DNA of 64,000 bases from Pseudoips prasinana (Eukaryota > Arthropoda > Insecta > Lepidoptera > Nolidae): assembly GCA_951640165.1 (NCBI GenBank), contig OX621252.1, forward strand, positions 21,101,934 through 21,165,933, read 5' to 3'. Shown here in pieces: positions 22,000-33,219 of the stretch (position 1 is the first letter of the stretch; the number at the start of each line of letters is the position of its first letter). The notes beneath the pieces are model-generated. The model was not told the origin of the DNA. It ran no database searches and saw nothing but the letters and a program-made list of their open reading frames with translations. Position numbers and translations under genes: made by a program.

Positions 22000-23370
22000 C
22001 CATTAATAAACATATGCCATTCATCTATACTAACTGGTGAATATGATCGACATGAGGAATGCAATTTGGCAGGCGGCAGTAACTATATTGATTGGCGGTG
22101 GTGATTTGATCAGTTAAAATTGTTTAATAATTGCTGTAAATAAAGTTGTGTGTGACCCGCGACATTTCGTCAAGTCTATAATTACTTACAAATTATAGTT
22201 ACTAAGCTAGTATACTTAGTAAGCTATTTAATAATGGTTTCAGCATTGACCAACTTCTGGAACGTATGCTTGACCGGCATCATAACAATGGGACTAAATT
22301 ATACCGAAGGACCCGTAATGACTACAATTTTGGCCGCTTACGCATACTTAATGTGGGAAAGTGGAGGGTACAGTCAACGTCAAGTCAATGGATACAATTG
22401 CAATATGATAATCACCCTTATACCTACGCATTAAAGACGCTGTCAAAGTCAAAATGAATCCACTAACGCGTCTACTATACAAAAAGCTACGTAAGTATAT
22501 GAAGGTTTTGACACACATTTTCCAAACAGCATGTTCCAGTGCAATAATAAATCTATTTGTAAGTCGTAATCAAATGCATAACATTACTAATGTAATAGAA
22601 AACAATAATTGTATGCTTTGGTTAAGAGTTCTACATTTCGAGCGCTGTAGAATATCGATAAAATACCCTCTTCGATCTTCAATCGAACGAGTGGCTGCAT
22701 ACATGATGCATGATGAATTTCCACGTCTGTAACCGCAGTCAAGGTTCGATCTCCCAAAAAGATGCCCTCTGACGTTGGTAACTTTGTTTGTAGTTTTATT
22801 TGCTAGACTGCTTTAGTTCCCGCTCGCCTATATTCTACGGAGAATTCAAAGAGAATATAACGAATTATGTTTAGGAGAAGCAGTGAAAACCTCCTTATCG
22901 TAACTGTAAACTTCATGATAAAAAAGCGGGTAGAACAAAAATATTGAAACAAATTAACAGCTCCTTAAACCTTATTACGTCCCAACTGCATGTAATGCAT
23001 AAAAGACAATATAATATAATGATATTCCAATATAAAATATGAATTAAAACGTTTTCGAATACTTACTAAACTTATTGGTGCCAGTAATCTCACATTACCT
23101 ACTAAGTGTTATGTTCTGTTCCAGCGAAAATAAGAATTGAAAATGTCTATTGAGTTAACTGGTTCAAGTGAGTTATTGTTTACCTTCGTTTGGCCTTCGC
23201 CAGCAATCTTACAAGCAAGTTACTCTCATGCTTAATGCTTCGGGACATGGTACAGAACACGCGTACGTTAGAGGCATTCTTATTCATGAAATGTCCCCTA
23301 CAATCCGCAATCGGACGAGCGGGCCACCCATTTGCGTATTTTTTATTTATTTATTTACAAATCTACACGA
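22000..23370. other. No recognised gene
   Basis: Several ORFs of 63-92 codons overlap here in different frames (22234-22457, 22454-22732). None shows a known domain, and no splice-site evidence can be judged. Treated as unassigned. Confidence 0.4.
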
Positions 23371-23373
23371 GGT

Positions 23374-23519
23374 TAACGCCAGCACATCAAGCTACCCCAA
23401 TCTGTCAAATTTCCCCTATTGAAAGTGTACCTACCTTATGCTTTTGTGATAAAGTAAAAAAATTGAATCTATAAAAGAAATTTGACAGATTGGGGTAGTT
23501 GGATGTGCTGGCGTCTATA
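23374..23519. mobile_element. Palindromic MITE, family M2
   Basis: Right end GCTGGCGTCTATA and left end TTAACGCCAGCACATC, with the CCCCAATCTGTCAAATTT arms. The core has a small insertion compared with 6740-6878, and the left end has drifted. Confidence 0.8.
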
Positions 23520-23524
23520 CATGC

Positions 23525-24390
23525 AAAGAAATAAGCAAAAATAAACTAATTCGAGGTTTACCGCGCATCATATTTGACGAGTCATAAGACTACTTAAAAA
23601 AACAAGAAGTACCAATATAAAAAAAGAATTTCACAAGTTACTGAGGCGCGAAATACTGATTATGCGTTCGGTGCGCGTATTCTAAACAGTTTTATTAGTT
23701 TGACAAATCTATGTTGGCCCTGTTATTTTCAAATGAGCTATAATAGAGATAGGTGTAATAATCCTTTCATTTATAAAATATTATACAAAATGTTATAAAT
23801 ACAGTATAACTATCGCATAACATAATCCTACTATCTAAAGCTAACATGATCCAAATCGGATCTGTCTGTACTATGGTGACCAGATAAAGCCAACATGGCA
23901 TTTACCGACCAAGCCAAGCGGACCATTTTTGATGTGAAACATCTAGGTATAGCCGCACGTAAAACAGATTTCAGGCGTGGCGACGCATGCCGTGACCCAT
24001 GCGCAATCGACTTTTTATTTTATCATTATGACATATTTAGTTCCTATCACAATATGTTCTTTTCTGCATATTACTTTTACAAAATAATGTCGATGTTTCA
24101 CATCTGCCAGGCGTCCCGTGACGCTTCACATTTTTTTTTAATAATCCAGTTATTTATTTATAATGCAATAGAATATCCGGGGTGATCTCAGGCTCATCCT
24201 ACAGCTTGATGTGCTCTCCGTCTCCGAGGCACCTCCGTGTAACACCACTAATTCCAGGTTGCTAGTGGGTGGATTTTGCCAGACATAAGTGAATAATATT
24301 CTTTGAAACTGTACCTTAACTTACAGTACCTTGTATCACAAAAACAAAATCCGCCAGGATTCAGTTGGTGCCAAATATTCACAAGTCAAT
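23525..24390. other. Mostly unassigned
   Basis: A partial inverted repeat (GATGTGAAACATC near 23931 against GATGTTTCACATC near 24093) and an S5-like phrase (GTGCTCTCCG near 24211) are visible. No gene recognised. Confidence 0.35.
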
Positions 24391-24464
24391 GAATGCAATA
24401 CATACATAAAATACTCCAATACCCTTAGTGTGTGAGACAGGTTTTATATTTTCGTAATATAATA
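24391..24464 (+). repeat. Left 74-bp direct repeat flanking a SINE
   Basis: GAATGCAATACATACATAAA to TTTTCGTAATATAATA recurs at 24720-24792 with one substitution and one single-base indel. It brackets the S3 SINE. Confidence 0.9.
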
Positions 24465-24465
24465 A

Positions 24466-24715
24466 TATCTGGGGACAATGCCACATAGATCATCCTAGCC
24501 CCAAACTAAGCAAAGCTTGTACTATGGGTACCAGGCCATGTTATACATACTTATATATATATATATATATAGATAAATACTTAAATGCAAAGAAAACATC
24601 CATGACTCAGAAACAAATATTCGTGCTCATCACACAAATATTTGCACTTACCGGGATTCGAACCCAGGACCACCAGCTTCGTAGGCAGGAGCACTACCAA
24701 CTAGGCTAAGGTGAA
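24466..24715 (-). mobile_element. tRNA-headed SINE, family S3
   Basis: The minus-strand head CCTAGTTGGTAGTGCTCCTG and the B box GGGTTCGAATCCCGG are clear, followed by TAAGTGCAAATATTTGTGTG and a tail reading CAAGCTTTGCTTAGTTTGGG. A second copy lies at 26800-27045. A TA microsatellite sits at 24548-24572. Confidence 0.85.
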
Positions 24716-24719
24716 CGTC

Positions 24720-24792
24720 GAATGCAATACATACATAAAATACTCAAATACCCTTAGTGTGTGAGACAGGTTTATATTTTCGTAATATAATA
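24720..24792 (+). repeat. Right 73-bp direct repeat flanking a SINE
   Basis: Pairs with 24391-24464; much longer than a normal SINE target-site duplication. Confidence 0.9.
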
Positions 24793-24794
24793 CA

Positions 24795-26440
24795 TCTGAC
24801 ATTACAAATAATAAGCTTCACAATACAGCAAAAACTGCTACCTAACAAATTAAGCTCTACGATATATCAAATACTTAGCAATATAGCAAAAACTACGTAT
24901 TAAACTAACCTAACCAAAATTAAAGCAAATACGCACACAAGTGTTTTCAATTTAGGCCTCGTCTAATTAAAACTGTCGGCCTATCTATGTATACCGTTAA
25001 TTATATCTAAGATATTTTACAAGACAAATTTGCATACAGGTTTTAGTAGGCAAGTAGTTTCTTAAATCGATTTAAATCACTAATGTAAAGGAAATTGTAA
25101 AAATACAACTTGGTTGTTTAACGATTGTGATCTATGGATTACAAGAGAAATGAAAAATAATCCAATATTGATGATACATCGGTTGACAAACGAGTTTTAT
25201 ACCGCTTTGTGTTCAACACATAGACTGTTTAAGTATAGACGCCGTAAGATGCTAATATGCTGTAAGAAGCATTTTGTTATTATTACAAATGTTTAAGCTT
25301 ATAAGTTTTGATTTTAGTTACTGTAACACGCAATAACAAGTTTGGGTGAAATTTGAAATAAATATGGGTTCTAATTTGAATCTACACATAAGCTAGGAAA
25401 TTGCCGAATTGCGGTAAATGTTAATAAATATGCTGACTTATATTTTTGTTTCAAAGCCCGTCAATGTTATAAATGTGACCCTAAGTTGTTATTCAATAAC
25501 GCACTGAACTGATTAGGCAGATATTTGGAATGGAAATATATTATAAGAAATAGGCATAAAAATTACTTTTTATATATTATTTATATATCAGTCTCTTGGT
25601 TAGTTGAGAGACTCAAGACTTAAATAAACTTTTATTTTTATACAAAGTTTGTGTACCCGTGATCTCATGGCCGTTAAGGTCCGAACGGTCGACTTACACC
25701 GATCGTCTGTGTCATATCCCAATGAAATGTTAATATAAACTCAATATAATTCTTCATAATTTAGACCATTAATAGATCTAGCGTGATTAAGTAAATTATT
25801 ATTTGATTTGGAAATCATACAGTGTACAGTGGTCTTTTTATACTACTAGATAGTATCTCTACAATTTAATTGCGCTATAATTGAACGTCCAGTGTTTATC
25901 GACAATCTAACACATTCAAATTTAGTTGAGACATATTATTTGAGTTAAGACTACGTTAAGAGATTTATGTAGTAGACGGTACATTAAAAAAGTATTCACA
26001 AACGCCTGCCGAGATCAAAGGAGCCGAATCAAAGCGCAAAGGGCCTCCGGCCCTTTTTTACGATGAGCTTCCAAATTTCTAATTAATTCATCAGATAGCA
26101 GGTATTATATAAATATTATACAGGTTGTTTCGAAATCTCGATCGAACCGGAATAAAGTGGATCGGGTGAGAAGATATTATTAACGAGTTTTTAATGACCT
26201 TTGCTGCTGATTTACGGGCTTAAAATCACCTTCGCTACTGTTCTGTGTTATTGTGTGGTGATGGCGATGAATATCATCACCCCATTCATCCCGTAGGGGC
26301 ATCAAAGTCGTCCCAAGAAATGCTCTGAGGTACTTACCTATCTGTGAACTATGACCATCATATTTTTATTCCGATCGACAATCCGTCTGCGATTGGGCTT
26401 CGAATATCGCCTTTGTGTGGTTACAAACGTAGAGAAGCAT
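24795..26440. other. No recognised gene
   Basis: AT-rich DNA. A GC-rich hairpin followed by T residues at about 26038-26060 looks like a bacterial terminator, but this context is eukaryotic. Confidence 0.5.
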
Positions 26441-26446
26441 AATAGA

Positions 26447-26712
26447 CGGATTAATTGGTAGTTTATTTAGTGGTAAGTGCACTGAATGCCTTAGTAGAGG
26501 TCATGGGTTTGATCCCCACCCAGGACAAATCATTGCGTGATGACTGTGTGATTGTGATGGTTTTTCTGTGTCTGTGTGTAATTTTTTATAACATGCATGT
26601 ATTCAGGAATATATAAGTAGGTATGTTTATCAGTTGTTTCGTTGCTATAGTACAGGATCTGCCCAGTTTGGGATCAGATGGCTTTGTGTTAGTTGTCCCA
26701 AGATATCTATTA
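26447..26712 (+). mobile_element. tRNA-headed SINE, family S4
   Basis: Head near 26450, B box GGGTTTGATCCCCACCCAGG, then ACAAATCATTGCGTGATGAC and a tail with TTTGGGATCAGATGGCTTTG. It ends in TGTCCCAAGATATCTATT. Confidence 0.8.
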
Positions 26713-26799
26713 AGTCTCGCCAGAGATTCTACTAATAATCTTAGTACGAAACATAAAGCGCAATAACCTTTATTTTATTTTTAAACTGGACATCTAGGG

Positions 26800-27045
26800 G
26801 GACAATATCTAGGGACAATGTCACACAGATCATTCTAGCCCCAAACTAAGCAAAGCTTGTACTATGGGTACCAGGCGACGATATACATACTTCTATAGAT
26901 AGATAAATACCTAAATACATAGAAAACATCCATGACTCAGAAACAAATATTCGTGGTCATCACACAAATATTTGCACTTACCGGGATTCGAACCCAGGAC
27001 CACCAGCTTCGTAGGCAGGAGCACTACAAACTAGGCTACGGTGAC
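26800..27045 (-). mobile_element. tRNA-headed SINE, family S3
   Basis: Nearly the same wording as 24466-24715, including the TACCGGGATTCGAACCCAGG B box and the ATTCTAGCCCCAAACTAAGC tail. It lacks the long flanking direct repeats seen at the other copy. Confidence 0.85.
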
Positions 27046-27430
27046 ATCTATACAAGAACTAAGCAATATCCATAAATCTTTAGCAGCTTAAAGAATGAAA
27101 TAAAAATAGTAATACTAACAGAACGTCTACTTTGTAGAGCGAGTTAAATAAATAGCGATTCCAAGCGAGTTTGAACTTTATTGAGCTTTACGAAATAAAG
27201 TCCAAACTAGATCGCAGGAAGTAAGCTTTAGTTAGGTACCTACCTAAAATGCGCTGGCAGACAATATATCTTACAATACACAACATAACTTACTGCTACA
27301 GGCAATACACTTACTAAAACAATCAACCTTTTATCTGTAATACCAGTATGAAAAATTAAGCTGAGAATTTCTATACATAGTTAAGTAAATGCTCCAGAAT
27401 GCCATCACATACGGCCTATGCTTAACAAAC

Positions 27431-27620
27431 TTTTTTTAAAGACAGCGCCCGCATCAGGGATTCTAATCCCTGTGTTGTGGGATACTTTACAAACATAATA
27501 GACGGACACAAATTACATCCAGACTCAGAACAACTATTACCTATACCTATGGGTCACACAAATAGTTGTCCGGCGCGGGACTCGAACCCGCGACACGAAG
27601 AGGCGAGGCGACTGTCTTTT
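27431..27620 (-). mobile_element. tRNA-headed SINE, family S1
   Basis: The minus strand carries GGGTTCGAGTCCCGCGCCGG (B box), ACAACTATTTGTGTGACCCA, a spacer with TCTGGATGTAATTTGTGTCC and the CCACAACACAGGGATTAGAA tail. Confidence 0.85.
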
Positions 27621-27711
27621 GACTTTATATAATAATAAATAAATATCTAAAGGAAATTAACATTCATCCATCTGATCCTAAAATAGGTAGAGCCTCACTA
27701 CGTTAACGAGA

Positions 27712-27892
27712 TCCTACTAATTATAATGTGAAAATTTGTGTGTATGGATGTGTGGAGGTATGTTACTATTTCACACAAAAACTACAGGACGGGTTTGATG
27801 TTTCTTTGTGGTAATGTAGCTTATATAACTAAATAACACAGAGGCTATAATTTATAAAGTTTAACGCTAGTGAAACCGCGAGGCACAATTAG
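27712..27892 (+). mobile_element. Short Helitron, 181 bp
   Basis: Starts TCCTACTAATTATAATGTG after A and ends with a decayed CGCTAGTGAAACCGCG hairpin, GGCACAATTAG, then T. The CTAG end has become TTAG. Confidence 0.75.
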
Positions 27893-27898
27893 TAACTG

Positions 27899-28032
27899 AT
27901 CATCACCATATCAGCCGAAAGACGCCCACGGCTGGACAAAGGCCTGCCCCAAAGATCTCCACAATTGCCGGTCTTGCGCTATCCGCATCCAGCGACTTCC
28001 AGCGACCCTCACAAGACCATCGGTTCATCAAA
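27899..28032 (-). mobile_element. RTE-like LINE 3' end
   Basis: ATCATCACCATATCAGCCGA, GGACAAAGGCCTGCCCCAAA and CGCTATCCGCATCCAGCGAC are the LINE tail in reverse complement. It is 5'-truncated at about 28030. Confidence 0.85.
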
Positions 28033-28723
28033 CCAAGATATAAACGGTTAAAGATTCTTTATTTCTCTTAAGAATATGTACATTCACTTGCAGAGAAATT
28101 AAATACTTAATATAGGACGTCAAGCGTGGGCCACTTACCAATACTAAACTAAACTATTAAACTATACGATACAAATAAACACCTAAACAATTTTACAAAT
28201 AACACAAATACACAAATTCCATACTTCCATGCCGACTAGATATGAACGAAGCGCACACGGCGCTTCGCAGCGTATCTAGTGTATATCTAACAATTATATT
28301 TTTAAGGCCCATACCATAGTGCGCAGCTACGTGAACTATTCGCTACAATGTCAATGGGATTTTTTTTTAATCTTCTTATTAGTAATATATTATATAACTA
28401 GCTGTGCCCGCGACTTCGTTCGCGTGGATGTCGGAACTTAACAATGTATTTTTTAGTGTAAAGCGCTGTGGGAGGATACCGATACAATTTCTTTTTTAAT
28501 TTAATTTAGTGCTTCTTTATTTTACCTGTGGAACCATCTGGAGCGTAAACAAAAACGTTATTGGGGTTGTTTATGCGTGAAAGAGCTACGTATAGTTGAC
28601 CATGGGAAAAGCATCCAATACTTAGGTCCATCCCCGCAACGGATAATGTCTAGCTTTATTAATCGTCATGGCATAACAGAGACTGACTGGGAATTGCACT
28701 GGTTTGAAAGAGAAAGGAAAGTT

Positions 28724-29680
28724 TTAAGGAATTATAGGTATCCTTGGAATAAAAACAATATCACCGGCGCCGCAACCTGTTAATATTTCAGCTTCGATAA
28801 TGTTTTGCTGCAGATTTGTGACTTTGAGCCGAGTGCCGTTACAAAGTTTGGGGGGACATGAATTTCTGAGGAGAATTATTGGTACACCGATTTTTAAAAC
28901 TATTTTGTGGGCTGGAAGTCCGGGTGTGCTGAGGGAATCCAAAAATTCTACTGGGTAATGCGTGGCGTCATCTTCTTCCATACCTGTATTTATTGAGCTA
29001 TATTCTTTACTATTCCCGGACGCATGAGTCAATATTTTGAAATTAATTGCCGCAGCTTGGTCATTGCGGGGAGTCAAAATAGCTCGCTGACATAGCCAAG
29101 AACCAGCTTGATTGCCAATGTTTGTGGTATCTCCGTACACAGAAGAAATTAGCTCCAGCTGTGATGTAACGTAAGAGCAGAGATTACCAATCAATATAAC
29201 TTTTCCATATTCTTGTACGGGGTATGTGCCATCGCCTATTTTTTTACAATAAATTGGCAAACTCCTGTGCATTTTCGCAGCCTCTGACTGATCAGGTTCC
29301 CTCCTATACTTATAACTATCTCTTGAATAGCCAATAAGGACCTGTTGTGACAAATTTCACGTACCTTGTCAGGAATTTCTCCATCAGTATTTAGTTGTAC
29401 ATGTCTCATAAAATCTTCAGCATACTTGTCATGGTATTTTTTCCATAACTGGTTAGCACCCGATAACGCACAAAAGGTCCATAAGATGGCAAACAAATGT
29501 CGCAAGCGCTGTGGACTATCGCTCACGCATCCTTCCGCTAGAGCGTCATCCCAATGCTGACCTCCATCTAATAAATGGCGTGCTCGGCAAGCGGCCTGGT
29601 ATGTGGGATGTTCAATATCATCCATTTTACGGAGCTCAGCTAAAGACGTAGGTCCTCGCACTACATGGACCAGACTGTGG
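28724..29680 (-). pseudogene. Helitron RepHel helicase remnant, downstream piece
   Basis: Two minus-strand frames together cover this piece. The frame covering roughly 29290-29680 reads RGPTSLAELRKMDD, YPTYQAACRARHLLDGG and LRHLFAILWTFC, the region before the Walker motifs of Helitron helicases. The frame at 28724-29353 continues with WLCQRAILTPRNDQAAAIN, YPVEFLDSLSTPGLPAHKI and RNSCPPKLCNGTRL, the region after them. The nucleotide-binding (Walker A/B) segment between is deleted, and the frame shifts near 29270-29350, so it cannot encode a helicase. In function the intact protein would unwind DNA during rolling-circle transposition. Confidence 0.8.
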
Positions 29681-29684
29681 GATG

Positions 29685-29990
29685 AACTCACACGTGAGCA
29701 CGCCACGTGAACCTGCCTGCCTAACTTGAGAGTTTGACTTTGCGATTTGTTGATGGTTATCGCGACACACACTTTTATAGGGAACTACAGTATTTTAAAC
29801 TGAAAAGGGAGATCATTCGGCACTAACGGAATACGTGACACGAACACTGTTTCTCCCTGGGTGGATCTAGGCATAATAGTAGCCTCTATAACACGATGCA
29901 AAGCTTTGACTTGAAGCCTAGTGCCGTTGCAAAGTTTAGGTGGCTTCAAATTCCTCAGAACCATTATAGATATACCCACACGCAACATAC
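29685..29990 (-). pseudogene. Helitron helicase C-terminal remnant, upstream piece
   Basis: Frame 29785-29988 reads LRVGISIMVLRNLKPPKLCN then VFVSRIPLVPNDLPFQFK. Frame 29685-29772 continues with AITINKSQSQTLKLG and HVACSRVSS, the last helicase motif. On the minus strand this C-terminal piece lies upstream of the more N-terminal piece at 28724-29680, so the order is scrambled: two Helitron fragments are joined. The join is at about 29680. Confidence 0.75.
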
Positions 29991-30045
29991 ATAGGGGATG
30001 TATGTTGCGTGTGGGTATACCTATAATGGTTCTGAGGAATTTGAA
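29945..30045. repeat. 46-bp inverted repeat inside the Helitron
   Basis: Arms 29945-29990 and 30000-30045 differ at one base and are separated by 9 bp. The left arm encodes the helicase phrase VGISIMVLRNL on the minus strand; the right arm encodes the same phrase on the plus strand. It is a fold-back at the edge of the coding remnant. Confidence 0.9.
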
Positions 30046-31333
30046 ATATTATTTGGAATATAATACGCCCTTAGGGGTGGAAATTCCTAAAATCCTGAAA
30101 TACATATTTTTATGTTTAACGGAAAGGCCATACCAATTTTCATGCTTTTCACTTAAAAAATTACACACTTTTCATAAAAACTTACATCCCCTATTTTACG
30201 CCCTTTGGGTGGAATTTCCAAAACTTCTAAAATATTTATTTTTATTTTTAGCTGAACTACTAAATATAAGTTTCAATGCCTTTAACTACAAAAATGACGG
30301 ATTTTCATACAATCTTTCATTCTCTATTTTACCCCCTTAGGGTTAGTATTTCCAAAAACCCTTCCTTAGTGAATGCATACGTCATAAAAGTACCTACAGA
30401 CAAAATTTCAAGTCTCTAACCCCAGCCGTTCAGGCTGTGCGTTGATATGTCAGTCAGTCAGTTCCCTCTTTTACATAGGTAGGTAATAGTAGGTATATAG
30501 ATTTGTGCTGAGAAAATTATGAGAGACAGGGTTAATTTACTACATTCAAATACATTCAATCGGACAGGCTTGATAAAATTCGAATCGTCTGTAGGTACAT
30601 TCGCGTTACAAACGAAACGACAGCACAAACTTTCGATCGACTGACATTATAATTTAAAATTAAATTATAACAAATCCAACCTTCCACATAATTCAATTTG
30701 CCCAAAGAAAACAGATCTTTTTAATTACCAATTTTGGACAACAACATACTTCTAGGCAACCAAGACCTTATTTCGAAACAATTCAGTACATTCAAAACCC
30801 TACGTAATCATGCAATCAGCAAACACGGGCAAATAAATCCATGGGCAAATCTTAACACCGCGAGTCAAATAAATGCACAACGACATCTATCGAAATAAAA
30901 ATCAACTATCAACCTAGTTCATGCAGAAAAGAGATGTCATAATATGCACAATGACATCTATCGGACAGTTAGGTAGCTCAACTATAAACATTAGTTCATC
31001 TTGAAGTAATGAAATGTGTGTTATTTTTCTTCATGATTACTTTAAAATCTAATATCTTTTGATAGACTGAACCGATTGCAATAAAACAAAAACTAAATGT
31101 TACCTCAAGTTACGCTCAATCGTTGTGTATAAAAGTTATCTACATTGCTTTAGTATATTTTACGTGATACCCGAACATATAAACAGACAAACAGACACAC
31201 AGACAAACAGACAAAAATTCTAAAAAGGCTGGAAATGGGTTCTATTGGTTGTTCTTTAATACCCTGGCTATTTTTTTTGGATTTTCTTTTGATGTACAAA
31301 AATTATTTTTCTACAGATTTATTATATGTATAG

Positions 31334-32162
31334 ATTAGCATAGCCTTACTTACTGCGAACTAAAAAAATAAACGGACTTTATTGAGTACCTATATATTTA
31401 TAACTACATACATATTTATCTATGGGTAGAAATAATCGTTCACATCACACAAAGATTTGTCGTGGGTGGGGATAGACCCATGTCCCCTGGCTCCGCTGTC
31501 AGAGTCACAAACCACTAGGTCAACAGGCCAATCAGTAGTAATAAATATTAATACTGATTTTTATTATTATTATTATTATTATTATTTTGTGTAACACACT
31601 AGCACCTAGTTAGCTGATGCGTGAGTATCAAATAGCTTGGAGATGTTTTCCTTGTCCAATCTGTTCTTGAAGGAATTTAATGTCGGAGCCATGTCTACTC
31701 TTTCTGGTAGTTTGTTCCATGCTTTTACAACACTGTTAGGCAAGAAATGCTTCATTGGTTTCTTTTTAGATGAGTTTTCCCAAAGTTTCAATGGATGACC
31801 TCGTAGATGTTTATTATCATTTAGCTTATACATGTATTTAAGGCTAGGCATTTGCGTGTCTTTTTGTTAGCAGTTGTTAGATACTGATATTTTACCCTCA
31901 ACATTGCACGCATTTTTAATGTTAACATAGCTTGATTAAAAAAATATAACGCAAATATCAAACGAATCGTAATTTAAAGCCACAAAATATAACGGTTATT
32001 TGCAATGTTGCGTTGCCACCATTAATGTTTCAGACAAAATTAATCGAATTGGTTAATCTTGGATAGGTATAAACATTAATATTCCGAGCCAAATTAATGG
32101 ATTGGTAGGATCTGAAATTAATATTGCTTGTTTCAAACAGTTGTGTATAATATAATTCAATA
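31334..32162. repeat. 829-bp tandem duplication, left copy
   Basis: Matches 32172-33000 at a constant offset of 838 bp, with no difference noticed on reading; the 81-codon ORF in each copy is identical. The unit contains an S4 SINE (minus, 31390-31530), an ATT microsatellite (31560-31588) and a LINE C-terminal fragment. Its left edge is the Helitron end at 31334. Confidence 0.95.
31606..31860 (-). pseudogene. LINE reverse transcriptase ORF, C-terminal end (left copy)
   Basis: The minus-strand ORF reads MPSLKYMYKLNDNKHLRGHP then FLPNSVVKAWNKLPERV and LNSFKNRLDKENI. The F--NSVV--WN-LPE-V--A---NSFKNRLDK pattern is the standard C-terminal tail of CR1/L2-like LINE reverse transcriptases. An in-frame stop lies just upstream of 31860, so only about 80 codons remain. 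After the stop, a short UTR runs into an AAT-repeat tail (31560-31588 on the plus strand as ATT), which fits a LINE 3' end. The first methionine is not a true start. Confidence 0.75.
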
Positions 32163-32171
32163 TATTATATA

Positions 32172-33000
32172 ATTAGCATAGCCTTACTTACTGCGAACTA
32201 AAAAAATAAACGGACTTTATTGAGTACCTATATATTTATAACTACATACATATTTATCTATGGGTAGAAATAATCGTTCACATCACACAAAGATTTGTCG
32301 TGGGTGGGGATAGACCCATGTCCCCTGGCTCCGCTGTCAGAGTCACAAACCACTAGGTCAACAGGCCAATCAGTAGTAATAAATATTAATACTGATTTTT
32401 ATTATTATTATTATTATTATTATTTTGTGTAACACACTAGCACCTAGTTAGCTGATGCGTGAGTATCAAATAGCTTGGAGATGTTTTCCTTGTCCAATCT
32501 GTTCTTGAAGGAATTTAATGTCGGAGCCATGTCTACTCTTTCTGGTAGTTTGTTCCATGCTTTTACAACACTGTTAGGCAAGAAATGCTTCATTGGTTTC
32601 TTTTTAGATGAGTTTTCCCAAAGTTTCAATGGATGACCTCGTAGATGTTTATTATCATTTAGCTTATACATGTATTTAAGGCTAGGCATTTGCGTGTCTT
32701 TTTGTTAGCAGTTGTTAGATACTGATATTTTACCCTCAACATTGCACGCATTTTTAATGTTAACATAGCTTGATTAAAAAAATATAACGCAAATATCAAA
32801 CGAATCGTAATTTAAAGCCACAAAATATAACGGTTATTTGCAATGTTGCGTTGCCACCATTAATGTTTCAGACAAAATTAATCGAATTGGTTAATCTTGG
32901 ATAGGTATAAACATTAATATTCCGAGCCAAATTAATGGATTGGTAGGATCTGAAATTAATATTGCTTGTTTCAAACAGTTGTGTATAATATAATTCAATA
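32172..33000. repeat. 829-bp tandem duplication, right copy, with Helitron empty site
   Basis: Second copy of 31334-32162, with the same S4 SINE (32228-32368) and ATT microsatellite. At its left edge (32159-32180) it keeps AATATATTATATAA joined directly to TTAGCATAGCC, the uninterrupted form of the Helitron target. Confidence 0.95.
32444..32698 (-). pseudogene. LINE reverse transcriptase ORF, C-terminal end (right copy)
   Basis: Identical at protein level to 31606-31860 because it lies in the duplicated segment. Same WN-LPE and SFKNRLDK signature, same upstream stop. It is not an independent insertion. Confidence 0.75.
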
Positions 33001-33027
33001 AGTGGCCCTCTACAATTATTTTACAAG

Positions 33028-33137
33028 GGTCACGAGAAGCCGGTAGATGCAGGTAGTACAAGACCAGCTATTGTGGAGATACTTAGAGGAGGCCTCTGTC
33101 CAGCAGTGGACGTCTTTCGCCTGATACGGTAATGATT
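33028..33137 (+). mobile_element. RTE-like LINE 3' end
   Basis: GTCACGAGAAGCCGGTAGAT, then CCAGCTATTGTGGAGATACT and CAGCAGTGGACGTCTTTCGC CTGATA. It starts 28 bp after the tandem duplication ends. Confidence 0.8.
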
Positions 33138-33219
33138 ATGAAGCTGTAGGTCATGACAGAATATATGCTTATTAAATCCTCAATACAGGAAACTTAATAA
33201 ATGTAAATACATGTTATGT

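Larger units (their letters stand above)
28398..31334 (-). mobile_element. Helitron with helicase remnants, 2937 bp, minus strand
   Basis: On the minus strand the element starts TCTATACATATAATAAATCT at 31334 and ends at 28398 with a CGCGAACGAAGTCGCGG-type hairpin, a spacer and CTAG. Flanks are A (5') and T (3') in element orientation. The insertion point is confirmed inside the window: 28384-28397 joined to 31335 onward gives the sequence found uninterrupted at 32159-32180. Coding remnants at 28724-29988 derive from the Pif1-like helicase half of the Helitron RepHel protein; no Rep (HUH) domain is visible. The 5' third (30050-31330) is non-coding and holds imperfect repeats (30870-31000). Confidence 0.85.

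Noticed and set aside
22234..22732. Overlapping ORFs of 63-92 codons suggesting an exon
   Set aside because: Three frames are open at once, no domain is visible, and splice sites cannot be judged. No support for a gene.
26030..26062. Bacterial-type intrinsic terminator (GGGCCTCCGGCCC hairpin then T run)
   Set aside because: The window is eukaryotic repeat DNA with no operon; the hairpin is isolated and likely chance.
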